From Mordavella massiliensis (lineage in GTDB: Bacteria > Bacillota > Clostridia > Lachnospirales > Lachnospiraceae): a DNA stretch of 64,000 nucleotides. Shown piece by piece: positions 53,118 through 61,464 of this stretch; the stretch's first letter is position 1; each line of letters begins with the position of its first letter. Both the position numbers and the translations under genes were made by a program. Below the pieces are notes generated by a model. The model did no database searches. It worked only from the letters and a program-made list of their open reading frames with translations, and had not been told where the DNA came from. The stretch covers positions 1 through 64,000 of the forward strand of contig NZ_JACJKS010000007.1 of the NCBI RefSeq assembly GCF_016901695.1. Direction: 5' to 3'.

Positions 53118-53657
53118 TTATTTTGTAAACGGCATGTTGAACTGTCTTAACAGCTCGCGAGCCTCTTCGTCAGTCTTAGCCGTTGTGACAAAGATAACGT
53201 CCATACCTCTTACCTTGTCAACTTTGTCATACTCGATCTCCGGGAAGATGAGCTGCTCTTTGATACCGAGAGCATAGTTGCCTCTTCCGTCGAATGCGTT
53301 CGGGTTCACGCCGCGGAAGTCACGTACGCGGGGAAGAGCGAGGTTGATGAGACGGTCAACGAACTCATACATCTTCTCTCCTCTTAATGTAACCTTGCAT
53401 CCGATCGGCATACCCTCTCTGATCTTGAAGTTAGCCACAGATTTCTTGGCTTTGCAGATCACTGCCTTCTGGCCTGTGATCTTCTCCAGGTCAGCAACCG
53501 CTGACTCTAAAACCTTGTGGTTGTCTTTTGCCTCGCCTACGCCCATGTTGATAACAACCTTGTCAAGCTTCGGCACTTCCATGATATTTTTATAACCGAA
53601 CTTCTTGTTCATCGCGTCGATGATCTCGTTCTGGTACTGTTCTTTCAGTCTGCTCAA
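53118..53657 (-). CDS. rplE: 50S ribosomal protein L5
   Basis: A 179-residue L5 ([40 protein letters not shown], ends [12 protein letters not shown]). It carries 5S rRNA into the large subunit and touches the P-site tRNA. Confidence 0.97.
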   Translation of the reverse strand: MSRLKEQYQNEIIDAMNKKFGYKNIMEVPKLDKVVINMGVGEAKDNHKVLESAVADLEKITGQKAVICKAKKSVANFKIREGMPIGCKVTLRGEKMYEFVDRLINLALPRVRDFRGVNPNAFDGRGNYALGIKEQLIFPEIEYDKVDKVRGMDVIFVTTAKTDEEARELLRQFNMPFTK

Positions 53658-53682
53658 AGCACTGGACCTCCTTCCTCAACAA

Positions 53683-53994
53683 TTAATCGATCACTTCGCC
53701 CGTTGACTTCGCAACGCGGACTTTCTTGTCTCCATCCATCTTGAAGCCCACTCTTGTGGCTTTTCCCTTGTGGATGTACATTACGTTAGAAATATCAATG
53801 GGTCCTTCCTGATGAACGATACCGCCATTCTGATTGGAAACACTCGGTTTTGTGTGCTTCGTCAGCATGTTGATACCCTCAACGAGAACTGTACCGTCTT
53901 TCTGATTAACAGCGATAACCTTGCCTTCCTTGTCTTTGTCCTTGCCGGCAATGACTTTTACCATATCGCCCTTTTTGATCTTCATAGTTGACAT
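53683..53994 (-). CDS. rplX: 50S ribosomal protein L24
   Basis: A 103-residue KOW-fold protein ([40 protein letters not shown]). It initiates large-subunit assembly. The first ATG at 53994 is taken as start; GGAGG lies 12 bases before it. Confidence 0.95.
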   Translation of the reverse strand: MSTMKIKKGDMVKVIAGKDKDKEGKVIAVNQKDGTVLVEGINMLTKHTKPSVSNQNGGIVHQEGPIDISNVMYIHKGKATRVGFKMDGDKKVRVAKSTGEVID

Positions 53995-54011
53995 CTTACT
54001 CTCGCACCTCC

Positions 54012-54380
54012 TTACAGTACTTCCGGAGCCAGGGAAACGATCTTCATAAACTGTTTGTCACGAAGCTCCCTCGCTACGGGCCCGAAGATACGGGTTCCTC
54101 TTGGGTTCTTGTCTTCTTTGATAATTACAGCAGCATTTTCGTCGAAGCGGATGTAGGATCCGTCTTTACGGCGTGTACCCTTTACGGTACGTACAACTAC
54201 AGCCTTCACGACATCGCCTTTTTTTACAACGCCGCCTGGTGTTGCATCTTTAACGGACGCAACGATCACGTCGCCGATGCTTGCATATCTTCTTGTGGAA
54301 CCGCCAAGCACACGGATGCAGAGTAACTCTTTCGCACCTGTATTGTCTGCTACTTTCAGTCTGCTTTCTTGCTGTATCAT
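54012..54380 (-). CDS. rplN: 50S ribosomal protein L14
   Basis: A 122-residue L14 ([40 protein letters not shown]). It forms a bridge to the small subunit. 122 residues is the exact usual bacterial length. Confidence 0.98.
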   Translation of the reverse strand: MIQQESRLKVADNTGAKELLCIRVLGGSTRRYASIGDVIVASVKDATPGGVVKKGDVVKAVVVRTVKGTRRKDGSYIRFDENAAVIIKEDKNPRGTRIFGPVARELRDKQFMKIVSLAPEVL

Positions 54381-54399
54381 GCAGGTTTCCCTCCTTATA

Positions 54400-54654
54400 C
54401 TATTTCACTTTTTCCATGATCTCGACAAGTCTCCATCTCTTGTCCTTGGACAGCGGCCTTGTCTCCATAACCCTTACCTTGTCGCCGATGCTGCACTCGT
54501 TCGCTTCGTCGTGCGCTTTCAGCTTGTAAGTTCTCTTTACGATCTTTCCGTAAAGGGGATGTTTTACATTATCCTCAACAGCAACAACGATCGTCTTGTC
54601 CATCTTGTTGCTGACTACCTTGCCAACACGTGTCTTTCTAAGATTTCTTTCCAC
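54400..54654 (-). CDS. rpsQ: 30S ribosomal protein S17
   Basis: An 84-residue OB-fold S17 ([33 protein letters not shown]-like [17 protein letters not shown]). It binds the 5' domain of 16S rRNA and is an early assembly protein. Confidence 0.97.
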   Translation of the reverse strand: MERNLRKTRVGKVVSNKMDKTIVVAVEDNVKHPLYGKIVKRTYKLKAHDEANECSIGDKVRVMETRPLSKDKRWRLVEIMEKVK

Positions 54655-54689
54655 GGTGTTACTCCTTTCTCTGCGTTTTGCTCAAAAAG

Positions 54690-54893
54690 CTAGGCATTGC
54701 TCTTCTCTGTGATCACAGTCTGAATTCTTGCAATGTTCTTTCTTACTTCCTTGATCCGGCTTGTGTTCTCAAGCTGGTTTGTTGCGTTCTGGAACCGTAA
54801 GTTGAAGAGTTCCTTTTTAGCAGCTACTAATTCTTCGTTCAGCTCTGCAGCTGATTTTGTCCTTAAATCTTCTACAAATGCATTAATTTTCAC
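54690..54893 (-). CDS. rpmC: 50S ribosomal protein L29
   Basis: A 67-residue coiled-coil-like protein ([40 protein letters not shown]). Start taken as GTG 54893 because AAGGCGGT lies 7 bases before it; an upstream GTG at 54902 sits inside that site. It borders the polypeptide exit. It overlaps the rplP end by 11 bases. Confidence 0.93.
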   Translation of the reverse strand: MKINAFVEDLRTKSAAELNEELVAAKKELFNLRFQNATNQLENTSRIKEVRKNIARIQTVITEKSNA

Positions 54894-55320
54894 TGTTATC
54901 ACCGCCTTCTAAGTCTGCGCGAGAAACGACTTTACATTTACAAGGTAACTTGTGAGTTGCCAGACGAAGAGCCTCTCTTGCCACTTCCTCAGGAACGCCT
55001 GCGATCTCGAACATAACGCGTCCCGGTTTCACAACTGCTACCCAGTACTCCAGGGTACCCTTACCGGAACCCATACGTGTTTCAGCTGGTTTCGTAGTTA
55101 CTGGTTTGTCTGGGAATATCTTGATCCATACTTTACCGCCACGCTTGATGTAACGTGTCATGGCGATACGGGCAGCCTCGATCTGGTTTGATCTGATCCA
55201 GCAGGGCTCTGTTGCAACGATACCATATTCACCATATGAAAGCGTGTTTCCACGAAGCGCTTTTCCTTTCATGGAGCCACGGAACTGTTTACGACGTTTT
55301 ACTCTTTTTGGCATTAACAT
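54883..55320 (-). CDS. rplP: 50S ribosomal protein L16
   Basis: A 145-residue L16 ([40 protein letters not shown]). It shapes the A and P sites of the peptidyl transferase centre. One-base overlap with rpsC. Confidence 0.97.
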   Translation of the reverse strand: MLMPKRVKRRKQFRGSMKGKALRGNTLSYGEYGIVATEPCWIRSNQIEAARIAMTRYIKRGGKVWIKIFPDKPVTTKPAETRMGSGKGTLEYWVAVVKPGRVMFEIAGVPEEVAREALRLATHKLPCKCKVVSRADLEGGDNSEN

Positions 55321-55976
55321 TATTTATCGCTCCCTTCCTTTGCTGCCTTTTCCGGAAGAACCTCGCCATTGTAGACCCAAACCTTTACGCCTACCTTACC
55401 GTAGGTTGTGTCCGCCTCGGCGAATCCGTAGTCAATGTCTGCTCTCAGTGTCTGAAGAGGAATGGTTCCCTCGCTGTAGAACTCTGTACGGGCAATATCT
55501 GCGCCGCCGAGACGTCCGGATACGGATGTCTTCACGCCGAGTGCGCCGGCCTTCATTGTCCTGGACATGCAGGACTTCATAGCGCGTCTGAAGGAGATAC
55601 GGTTCTCCAGCTGCTGCGCGATGTTCTCAGCCACGAGCTGCGCGTCTCTGTCCGGTTTCTTTACTTCCTTGATGTCAACGACAAGCTTCTTGTCTGTGTA
55701 TTTCGCAAGCTCGCCTTTAACCTTCTCGATCTCGGAACCGCCCTTACCGATCACAACGCCCGGCTTCGCTGTGTAAACGATGATCTTTACACGGTCAGAC
55801 GCTCTCTCGATCTCGACTCTGGAGATTCCAGCGTTATATAATCTCTTCTTCAGGAATGTTCTGATTTCATGGTCCTCTACAAGATTGTCAGCGAAATCTT
55901 TCTCAGCGTACCATCTGGAGTCCCAATCTTTGATAATGCCGACTCTTAAACCATGAGGATTCACTTTCTGTCCCAT
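55320..55976 (-). CDS. rpsC: 30S ribosomal protein S3
   Basis: A 218-residue S3 ([22 protein letters not shown] domain [20 protein letters not shown]). It lines the mRNA entry tunnel and has helicase activity. ATG 55976 with AAGGAGGGCATT upstream is preferred over ATG 56006, which overlaps rplV. Confidence 0.97.
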   Translation of the reverse strand: MGQKVNPHGLRVGIIKDWDSRWYAEKDFADNLVEDHEIRTFLKKRLYNAGISRVEIERASDRVKIIVYTAKPGVVIGKGGSEIEKVKGELAKYTDKKLVVDIKEVKKPDRDAQLVAENIAQQLENRISFRRAMKSCMSRTMKAGALGVKTSVSGRLGGADIARTEFYSEGTIPLQTLRADIDYGFAEADTTYGKVGVKVWVYNGEVLPEKAAKEGSDK

Positions 55977-55986
55977 AATGCCCTCC

Positions 55987-56373
55987 TTATCTTTCATCAA
56001 GCACAAGTGTGATGTGGCTCATTCTCTTCTCGATCCTGTAAGCCCTGCCCTGTGCTCTAGGTCTGATTCGTTTCATCGTTGGTCCCTTATTTGCATAAGC
56101 CTCTGCAATATAAAGGTTCTCAGCATTCATTCCGTTGTTGTTCTCGGCGTTCGCGATTGCTGACTCTAACAGTTTCTTTATGATACTTGAAGCATATCTT
56201 GGATTGTAAGTTAAGATTCCAAGTGCTGTTGTTACATCCTTGCCTCTGATGGCGTCGAGTACGAAGCATGCTTTCTGAACAGAAACCCTTGCATAGGATA
56301 ACTTTGCTGAAGGTCTTGTGTCCTTGTTAGCATTTCTCTCTCTCTTGATCTGGGATCTATGTCCTTTTGCCAT
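55987..56373 (-). CDS. rplV: 50S ribosomal protein L22
   Basis: A 128-residue L22 ([40 protein letters not shown]). Its beta-hairpin reaches into the exit tunnel, where macrolide resistance changes arise. Confidence 0.97.
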   Translation of the reverse strand: MAKGHRSQIKRERNANKDTRPSAKLSYARVSVQKACFVLDAIRGKDVTTALGILTYNPRYASSIIKKLLESAIANAENNNGMNAENLYIAEAYANKGPTMKRIRPRAQGRAYRIEKRMSHITLVLDER

Positions 56374-56393
56374 GGATGAAGCCTCCTTTCAAA

Positions 56394-56675
56394 TTATCTC
56401 ACTCTTGATTTCTTTTCGTCTTTTCCATGTCCTCTGTATGTCCTGGTTGCCACGAACTCACCGAGCTTGTGACCAACCATATCCTCCGTCACATATACCG
56501 GAACATGCTTTCTTCCGTCGTGAACGGCGATGGTGTGTCCCACCATGCTCGGGAAGATCGTAGAACGACGAGACCATGTCTTGATGACGGACTTGTCGCC
56601 GGATGCGTTCATCGCATCGATCTTTTTAAGCAGGCTTGCGTCTGCGAATGGTCCTTTTTTAAGTGAACGAGCCAT
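56394..56675 (-). CDS. rpsS: 30S ribosomal protein S19
   Basis: A 93-residue S19 ([40 protein letters not shown]). Head protein forming a bridge to the large subunit with S13. Confidence 0.98.
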   Translation of the reverse strand: MARSLKKGPFADASLLKKIDAMNASGDKSVIKTWSRRSTIFPSMVGHTIAVHDGRKHVPVYVTEDMVGHKLGEFVATRTYRGHGKDEKKSRVR

Positions 56676-56700
56676 TTGTTCTACCTCCTTGTGAAATTAC

Positions 56701-57543
56701 CTATTTGATTCCTTTACCGTCGCGTCTTCTTACGATCAGCTTGTTAGAATGCTTGTTCTTCTTGCGGGTCTTAAGACCAAGAGCCGGCTTGCCCCAGGGC
56801 GTGCACGGACCCGGACGTCCGATACCGGTCTTGCCTTCACCACCGCCGTGCGGATGGTCGTTGGGGTTCATAACAGAACCGCGTACTGTCGGGCGGATGC
56901 CCATGTAGCGCTTGCGGCCCGCCTTACCGATGTTGATCAGGTTGTGATCGCCGTTTCCTACGACACCGATGGAAGCGCGGCACTCGATCGGAACCATTCT
57001 CATTTCACCAGACGGAAGTCTGAGGGTTGCATATTTTCCTTCTTTAGCCATCAACTGTGCGCTGTTGCCGGCGGAACGAACAAGCTGTCCGCCCTTGCCC
57101 GGATAAAGCTCAATGTTGTGGATCTGCGTACCAACCGGGATCTGCGCAAGAGGAAGGCAGTTGCCGACTCTCACCTCGGCCTCAGGTCCGTTCATGACCT
57201 TCATGCCGTCTGTCAGTCCCTGGGGCGCAAGGATGTAAGCTTTCTCTCCATCCTCGTAGCAGATCAGCGCGATGTTCGCGGATCTGTTCGGATCGTACTC
57301 AATGCCAAGCACGGTTGCCTGGATGCCGTCTTTCCTTCTCTTGAAGTCAACGACTCTGTATTTTCTCTTAACGCCGCCTCCGCGGTGTCTTACTGTAATC
57401 TTTCCCTGGTTATTACGGCCTGCCTGGCTGCTCTTGGATACAAGCAGAGATTTCTCCGGAGTCTTCTTTGTGATTTCAGAGAAATCAGATCCGGTCATCT
57501 GTCTTCTGGAAGGCGTATATGGGTTATAGGTTTTGATTCCCAT
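56701..57543 (-). CDS. rplB: 50S ribosomal protein L2
   Basis: A 280-residue L2 ([40 protein letters not shown] with the critical histidine region [13 protein letters not shown]). It is required for subunit joining and peptidyl transfer. The gene before it, rplW, is 400 bases away instead of the usual few dozen. Confidence 0.98.
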   Translation of the reverse strand: MGIKTYNPYTPSRRQMTGSDFSEITKKTPEKSLLVSKSSQAGRNNQGKITVRHRGGGVKRKYRVVDFKRRKDGIQATVLGIEYDPNRSANIALICYEDGEKAYILAPQGLTDGMKVMNGPEAEVRVGNCLPLAQIPVGTQIHNIELYPGKGGQLVRSAGNSAQLMAKEGKYATLRLPSGEMRMVPIECRASIGVVGNGDHNLINIGKAGRKRYMGIRPTVRGSVMNPNDHPHGGGEGKTGIGRPGPCTPWGKPALGLKTRKKNKHSNKLIVRRRDGKGIK

Positions 57544-57600
57544 GATTGCTTCTCCTTTCGAATGCTAATTATTAGTGTCACGGAATTGCACCGTATATGC

Positions 57601-57727
57601 GCGATAAGCAGAGTGAAGGTAAACGCGGATAAGACTGCCACGCTCGCGTGAGCAGGCTTATATGCGGTTAGCTGAGCGTGTAACGCGACCGAGGGACCGA
57701 AGGTCCCGAGGTGCGCTGCTTATCGCA
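57601..57727. mobile_element. MITE-like element with 11-base inverted repeats
   Basis: Perfect terminal inverted repeats GCGATAAGCAG (57601-57611) and CTGCTTATCGC (57717-57727) enclose 105 bases that include an inner hairpin (GGGACC/GGTCCC near 57694-57708). It holds no ORF. It lies in the rplB-rplW gap. It could be a miniature element or a large RNA stem-loop; the absence of an obvious target duplication is noted. Confidence 0.6.
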
Positions 57728-57775
57728 TTCGCTGTCCCAATGGATATGCCAAAAACATTCCAATGGATTCCCCGG

Positions 57776-57943
57776 TCCGTGCGCCTAAGCTCGCATAGTA
57801 GATACATCCTCGCTTTGCTCGGAGTATCTGCTTTCGCACTAGGCTCGAAAAAACCTCGCCAAGTGCTCAATGCATCGCTAACGCTTGGGACCAGGCCCCG
57901 GCTAAGACTCGGCCTTCGCCTTACGTCTCGCCCTCGTCAAGCC
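57776..57943. repeat. dispersed GC-rich repeats, rplB-rplW gap
   Basis: A first unit starts with the 17 bases TCCGTGCGCCTAAGCTC (57776-57792), identical to 46340-46356, and ends with CTAACGCTTGGGAC (near 57892), also shared with that copy, but has a longer, different centre. A second unit (57901-57943) has CTAAGACTCGGCCTTCGCC and GTCTCGCCCTCGTCAAGCC, like the 52.4 kb units. Confidence 0.7.
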
Positions 57944-58248
57944 TACAGGCCTTCAAAGATCTCGATATCAGCGCTGTCCTCTGTCAGCTGCACAACAGCC
58001 TTCTTTGTCTTGGCTGTCTTGCCGAACTGCATGGTGCCGCGCACTCTCTTGCTCTTGCCCTCGTTGTTCATTGTGTTCACCTTCGCAACCTTGGCGCCCG
58101 CGAACATCTTCTCAACGGCCTCTTTGATCTGGGATTTTGTAGCCTCTGTGTGAACAAGGAATGTGTATTTCTTGTCAGCCATCAGGCCCATGCTCTTCTC
58201 AGTTACGACCGGCTTAAGGATCACATCATAATATTTGATATCTGCCAT
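57943..58248 (-). CDS. rplW: 50S ribosomal protein L23
   Basis: A 101-residue L23 (MADIKYYDVILKPVVTEKSM, KKYTFLVHTEATKSQIKEAV). It docks signal recognition particle and trigger factor at the exit site. Its stop touches the last repeat unit at its edge. One-base overlap with rplD. Confidence 0.97.
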   Translation of the reverse strand: MADIKYYDVILKPVVTEKSMGLMADKKYTFLVHTEATKSQIKEAVEKMFAGAKVAKVNTMNNEGKSKRVRGTMQFGKTAKTKKAVVQLTEDSADIEIFEGL

Positions 58249-58868
58249 TATGCGTACACCTCCTCAATGCTTGCAACAGCAGCCTTCGTTGTGATGACTG
58301 TGTTGTATTTTAAGATGTCGTACACATTAATTGTATTTGTCTTTGTGGTCTTTACATCAGCGATATTCTTTGCAGAAATCTCAGCGTTTGTATTGCCGTC
58401 CTCTAATACGACTAATGCTTTCTTCACATCCAGGTTCTTCAGAACATTTGCAAAGTTCTTTGTCTTGTGGTCCGCGAACGCGATCTCGTCGATGACGATG
58501 AACTTGTTCTCCGCAACCTTTGCAGAAAGAGCGGACTTCAGGGCAGCCCTCTTCTCCTTCTTGTTCATCTTAAAAGAGTAGTCTCTCGGAACCGGTGCGA
58601 ACACGACGCCGCCGCCCGTCCACTGGGGAGCTCTCGTGGAACCCTGTCTCGCATGACCTGTTCCCTTCTGTCTCCACGGTTTTCTTCCGCCGCCGGAAAC
58701 CTCGGAGCGTGTCTTTGCCTTCTGTGTTCCCTGACGATTATTTGCAAGCTGGCTCACAACTGCCATGTGTACCAGGTGGTCGTTTACTTCCACGCCGAAT
58801 ACAGCATCGTTTAAGTCGATCGTACCAACTTCCTTGCCTTCGATATTGTAAACAGATACGTTTGCCAT
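58248..58868 (-). CDS. rplD: 50S ribosomal protein L4
   Basis: A 206-residue L4 (MANVSVYNIEGKEVGTIDLN, RQGTQKAKTRSEVSGGGRKP, GTGHARQGSTRAPQWTGGGV). It extends into the exit tunnel and in E. coli represses the S10 operon through the mRNA leader; the structured leader at 59967-60205 makes similar control plausible here. Confidence 0.97.
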   Translation of the reverse strand: MANVSVYNIEGKEVGTIDLNDAVFGVEVNDHLVHMAVVSQLANNRQGTQKAKTRSEVSGGGRKPWRQKGTGHARQGSTRAPQWTGGGVVFAPVPRDYSFKMNKKEKRAALKSALSAKVAENKFIVIDEIAFADHKTKNFANVLKNLDVKKALVVLEDGNTNAEISAKNIADVKTTKTNTINVYDILKYNTVITTKAAVASIEEVYA

Positions 58869-58896
58869 CTTAAGCGTTCCTCCTTCCTCGCAAAAA

Positions 58897-59580
58897 CTAG
58901 TTAGCAGCTTTCACTGTTTCTTTGATAGTTACCAGACATTTCTTCGGTCCCGGTACTGAACCCTTGACAAGAAGCAGATTGTTCTCTGCGTCTACGCGCA
59001 CCACTTCCAGATTCTGGATGGTGATCTTCTTGTTGCCCATCTGTCCGGGCATCTTCTTGCCCTTGAACACCTTGCTCGGATCAGATGCAGCGCCATTGGA
59101 ACCTGCATGACGGTGGAACTTGGAGCCGTGAGCCATGGGTCCTCTGTGCTGGCCATGTCTCTTGATGGCGCCCTGGAAGCCTTTACCTTTGGAGATCGCC
59201 GTAGCGTCTACCTTGTCGCCGGCCTCGAAGATGTCAGCTTTGATCTCCTGCGCCGGAGCGTACTCCTCAGCGTTCTCAAATCTGAACTCTTTTACATATC
59301 TCTTTCCGGAAACGCCGGCCTTTGCGAAATGTCCCTGCTCGGCCTTTGTCAGTCCGTGGCGGTGAACGATCTCTTTCTTGCCGCTCTTATCCTTGTTGAT
59401 GATCTTGTCCTTCTTGTCAACGAAGCCAACCTGTACTGCGCTGTATCCGTCGTTCTCAACCGTCTTGACCTGTGTTACCACGCAGGGGCCGGCCTGAAGA
59501 ACTGTTACGGGCGTCAGCACACCGTCTTCGTTGAAGATCTGTGTCATTCCGACTTTTGTAGCTAAGATAGCTTTCTTCAT
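58897..59580 (-). CDS. rplC: 50S ribosomal protein L3
   Basis: A 227-residue L3 ([60 protein letters not shown]). It is slightly longer than the usual 205-215 residues. It starts large-subunit assembly and bears the tiamulin-related loop. Confidence 0.97.
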   Translation of the reverse strand: MKKAILATKVGMTQIFNEDGVLTPVTVLQAGPCVVTQVKTVENDGYSAVQVGFVDKKDKIINKDKSGKKEIVHRHGLTKAEQGHFAKAGVSGKRYVKEFRFENAEEYAPAQEIKADIFEAGDKVDATAISKGKGFQGAIKRHGQHRGPMAHGSKFHRHAGSNGAASDPSKVFKGKKMPGQMGNKKITIQNLEVVRVDAENNLLLVKGSVPGPKKCLVTIKETVKAAN

Positions 59581-59652
59581 TATAAAATACCTCCTGTGAT
59601 TTACAGCGGAACGCTCTCGCGTTCATCCTAAATTTTAGGAATTACTGCTTTC

Positions 59653-59964
59653 TTATTTCATTTTGATATCAATGTACACACCAGCCGGCATTTCCAGTCT
59701 GGAAAGGGCATCAACCGTCTTCTGGGTCGGTGTGATGATATCGATCAGTCTCTTATGAGTTCTCTGCTCGAACTGCTCTCTGGAGTCTTTGTACTTGTGT
59801 ACAGCGCGCAGGATCGTAACCACTTCCTTCTTTGTCGGAAGCGGTACAGGTCCGCTCACCTTTGCTCCGTTCTTCTTTACAGTTTCGATGATCTTCTTCG
59901 CGGATGCATCAACAAGCTGATGATCATACGCTTTCAGTGTGATTCTCATTACTTGACTTGCCAT
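59653..59964 (-). CDS. rpsJ: 30S ribosomal protein S10
   Basis: A 103-residue S10 ([60 protein letters not shown]). First gene of the S10 operon; also NusE in antitermination. ATG 59964 follows GAAAAGGAGGCGAC and a seven-T tract. Confidence 0.97.
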   Translation of the reverse strand: MASQVMRITLKAYDHQLVDASAKKIIETVKKNGAKVSGPVPLPTKKEVVTILRAVHKYKDSREQFEQRTHKRLIDIITPTQKTVDALSRLEMPAGVYIDIKMK

Positions 59965-59966
59965 AA

Positions 59967-60205
59967 AAAAAGTCGCCTCCTTTTCGTACTTTTGCTTTAG
60001 TACGACAAGCGGTGACTGTACACTCTCCCGTGTGTGTCGTGAGAAACACCCACGTTGTTACTGCATCTCAGCAGCCGTTATAGTAGTTTCGTACAGTGAC
60101 TTGTCGCCAGTTTCCTAACTTGACATTCGCTCCACGGAAAACCTGCCTTTGCTTATGTTTTTGCTCCGGCAGCAACCTCGCGCTTCACAGCTATCATGTC
60201 ACAGC
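59967..60205 (-). promoter_or_regulatory. structured 5' leader of the S10 operon
   Basis: About 240 bases of untranslated RNA between the promoter and rpsJ. A long-range helix pairs CGACAAG (60100-60106 side) with CTTGTCG (60003-60009 side) and ACTGTAC with GTACAGT (60015-60021 with 60091-60097), enclosing two smaller hairpins. The closing strand ends about 40 bases before the rpsJ start, well placed for translational or transcriptional feedback by a ribosomal protein. I do not recognise it as a named leader family. Confidence 0.65.
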
Positions 60206-60211
60206 TTTATT

Positions 60212-60240
60212 AGTATATCTGATGGCACGTTTTTTTTCAA
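60212..60240 (-). promoter_or_regulatory. promoter of the S10-spc-alpha cluster
   Basis: Minus strand: -35 TTGAAA (60235-60240), 17-base spacer, -10 TATACT (60212-60217), with an A/T-rich upstream stretch. Confidence 0.8.
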
Positions 60241-60368
60241 GAACTTTCTGTTATTTCATGTATTTTTTTTCGTACAATCGGTTTTTCTTGTATTTTCCTT
60301 CTCCAGCCGCTACTATGGAACTGTAAAACCAACCACAAAACGATGCTATTATATAAGGAAGTGATGCA

Positions 60369-61241
60369 ATGGATACAAAGCGCTGGAATGTGATGCTGGC
60401 CGTAAACGACTATGGAAGCTTTACGCGGGCCGGCCAGATACTCGGGTACACCCAGTCCGGGATCACCCAGATGATGAAGGCCCTGGAAAAGGAAGTCGGA
60501 TTCTCCCTCTTTGCCAAGGACAAACACGGCATGGTCCTCACGGACGAGGCAAAAACGCTGATCCCTTCCGTCCGCGCCTTCCTGAACGCCGATGAAGTCG
60601 TGCGCCAGCAGATCGCCTCCCTCAAGGGACTGCAGACCGGCACGATCCGGATCGGCACCTACTTAAGCTGCTCCATCCACTGGATCCCCCGGATCATCCG
60701 GGAATTCTGCCGCAGCCACCCGGACATCCACTTCCGGATCATCGAGGGGCTGGAGGACGAGCTGCCTGACTGGATCCGGGAGCGACGCGTGGACATCGGA
60801 TTTGTCAGCCGGCAGAAAGGAAAGGATTACCAGTTCCTCTCCGTGATGGACGATGAGCTGTACGCTGTGATCCCAAAAGGACATCCCCTCGCCTCTTTTG
60901 ACGAGATCCCCATCGCGCAGTTCAACGGGATCCCCTTTGTCTCCACAGAGTACGCCCCCTCCAGCGACCTGCACCGCACGCTCCGGGAATACCATATCCA
61001 CCCGGACATCCGCTATGTCTCGATCAATGAATTCTCCGTCCTGTCCATGGTGGACCAGGGGCTCGGCATCTCCATCCTGCCCGGCCTCATCCTGCGCGGC
61101 CAGAGCGGGAATTTCGAGATCCGCAGGATCAGCCCCCACGTATACCGGGAGCTGGGGCTTGCCTACGCCTCCCAGGAGGACCTCTCCCCCGCTTCCAGGG
61201 TGTTTCTTGAATACGCCAAGGATTTTCTCCTGGATGACTGA
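60369..61241 (+). CDS. LysR-family transcriptional regulator
   Basis: A 290-residue regulator with the N-terminal winged HTH (SFTRAGQILGYTQSGITQMM) and a C-terminal LysR substrate domain (GTIRIGTYLSCSIHWIPRII, RRVDIGFVSRQKGK). ATG 60369 follows TAAGGAAGTGATGCA. It stands directly upstream of an NSS transporter gene. Palindromic DNA between the two genes is a candidate binding site. Confidence 0.92.
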   Translation: MDTKRWNVMLAVNDYGSFTRAGQILGYTQSGITQMMKALEKEVGFSLFAKDKHGMVLTDEAKTLIPSVRAFLNADEVVRQQIASLKGLQTGTIRIGTYLSCSIHWIPRIIREFCRSHPDIHFRIIEGLEDELPDWIRERRVDIGFVSRQKGKDYQFLSVMDDELYAVIPKGHPLASFDEIPIAQFNGIPFVSTEYAPSSDLHRTLREYHIHPDIRYVSINEFSVLSMVDQGLGISILPGLILRGQSGNFEIRRISPHVYRELGLAYASQEDLSPASRVFLEYAKDFLLDD

Positions 61242-61257
61242 ACGCATATGCATTAGT

Positions 61258-61281
61258 ATTTGTAATGCCAGCATTACAAAT
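61258..61281. promoter_or_regulatory. perfect palindrome between the LysR gene and the NSS promoter
   Basis: Arms ATTTGTAATGC and GCATTACAAAT, 2 bases apart, 14 bases upstream of the -35 box at 61295. The T-N11-A-type dyad suits a LysR-type operator; it could also act as a terminator stem for the LysR gene, though it lacks a T-run. Confidence 0.6.
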
Positions 61282-61294
61282 CTTAATATTTTCA

Positions 61295-61323
61295 TTGACA
61301 CCTATCCCTCAACAGGCTATACT
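61295..61323 (+). promoter_or_regulatory. promoter upstream of the NSS transporter gene
   Basis: Near-perfect: -35 TTGACA (61295-61300), 17-base spacer, -10 TATACT (61318-61323). Confidence 0.8.
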
Positions 61324-61343
61324 GTAATAGAGGTTTGAATTGC

Positions 61344-61385
61344 AAAGGCGCTCTCACAACAGCTGAGGGCGCCTTTGTCCTTTTC
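61344..61385 (+). terminator. intrinsic terminator or attenuator before the NSS gene
   Basis: AAAGGCGC (61344-61351) pairs with GCGCCTTT (61369-61376), extended by CTCA/TGAG, then GTCCTTTTC. It lies only about 15-20 bases after the expected transcription start, so RNA from the strong promoter would end after roughly 55 bases unless the stem is bypassed. A second TATAAT-like element (near 61420) could serve the NSS gene directly. Confidence 0.75.
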
Positions 61386-61464
61386 ATCTCCTGCATATCA
61401 AGGGGGCAGCGCACATATATAATAGGAAGTCTGACATGTCTGCCCGACAGGAAAGGATGATACT

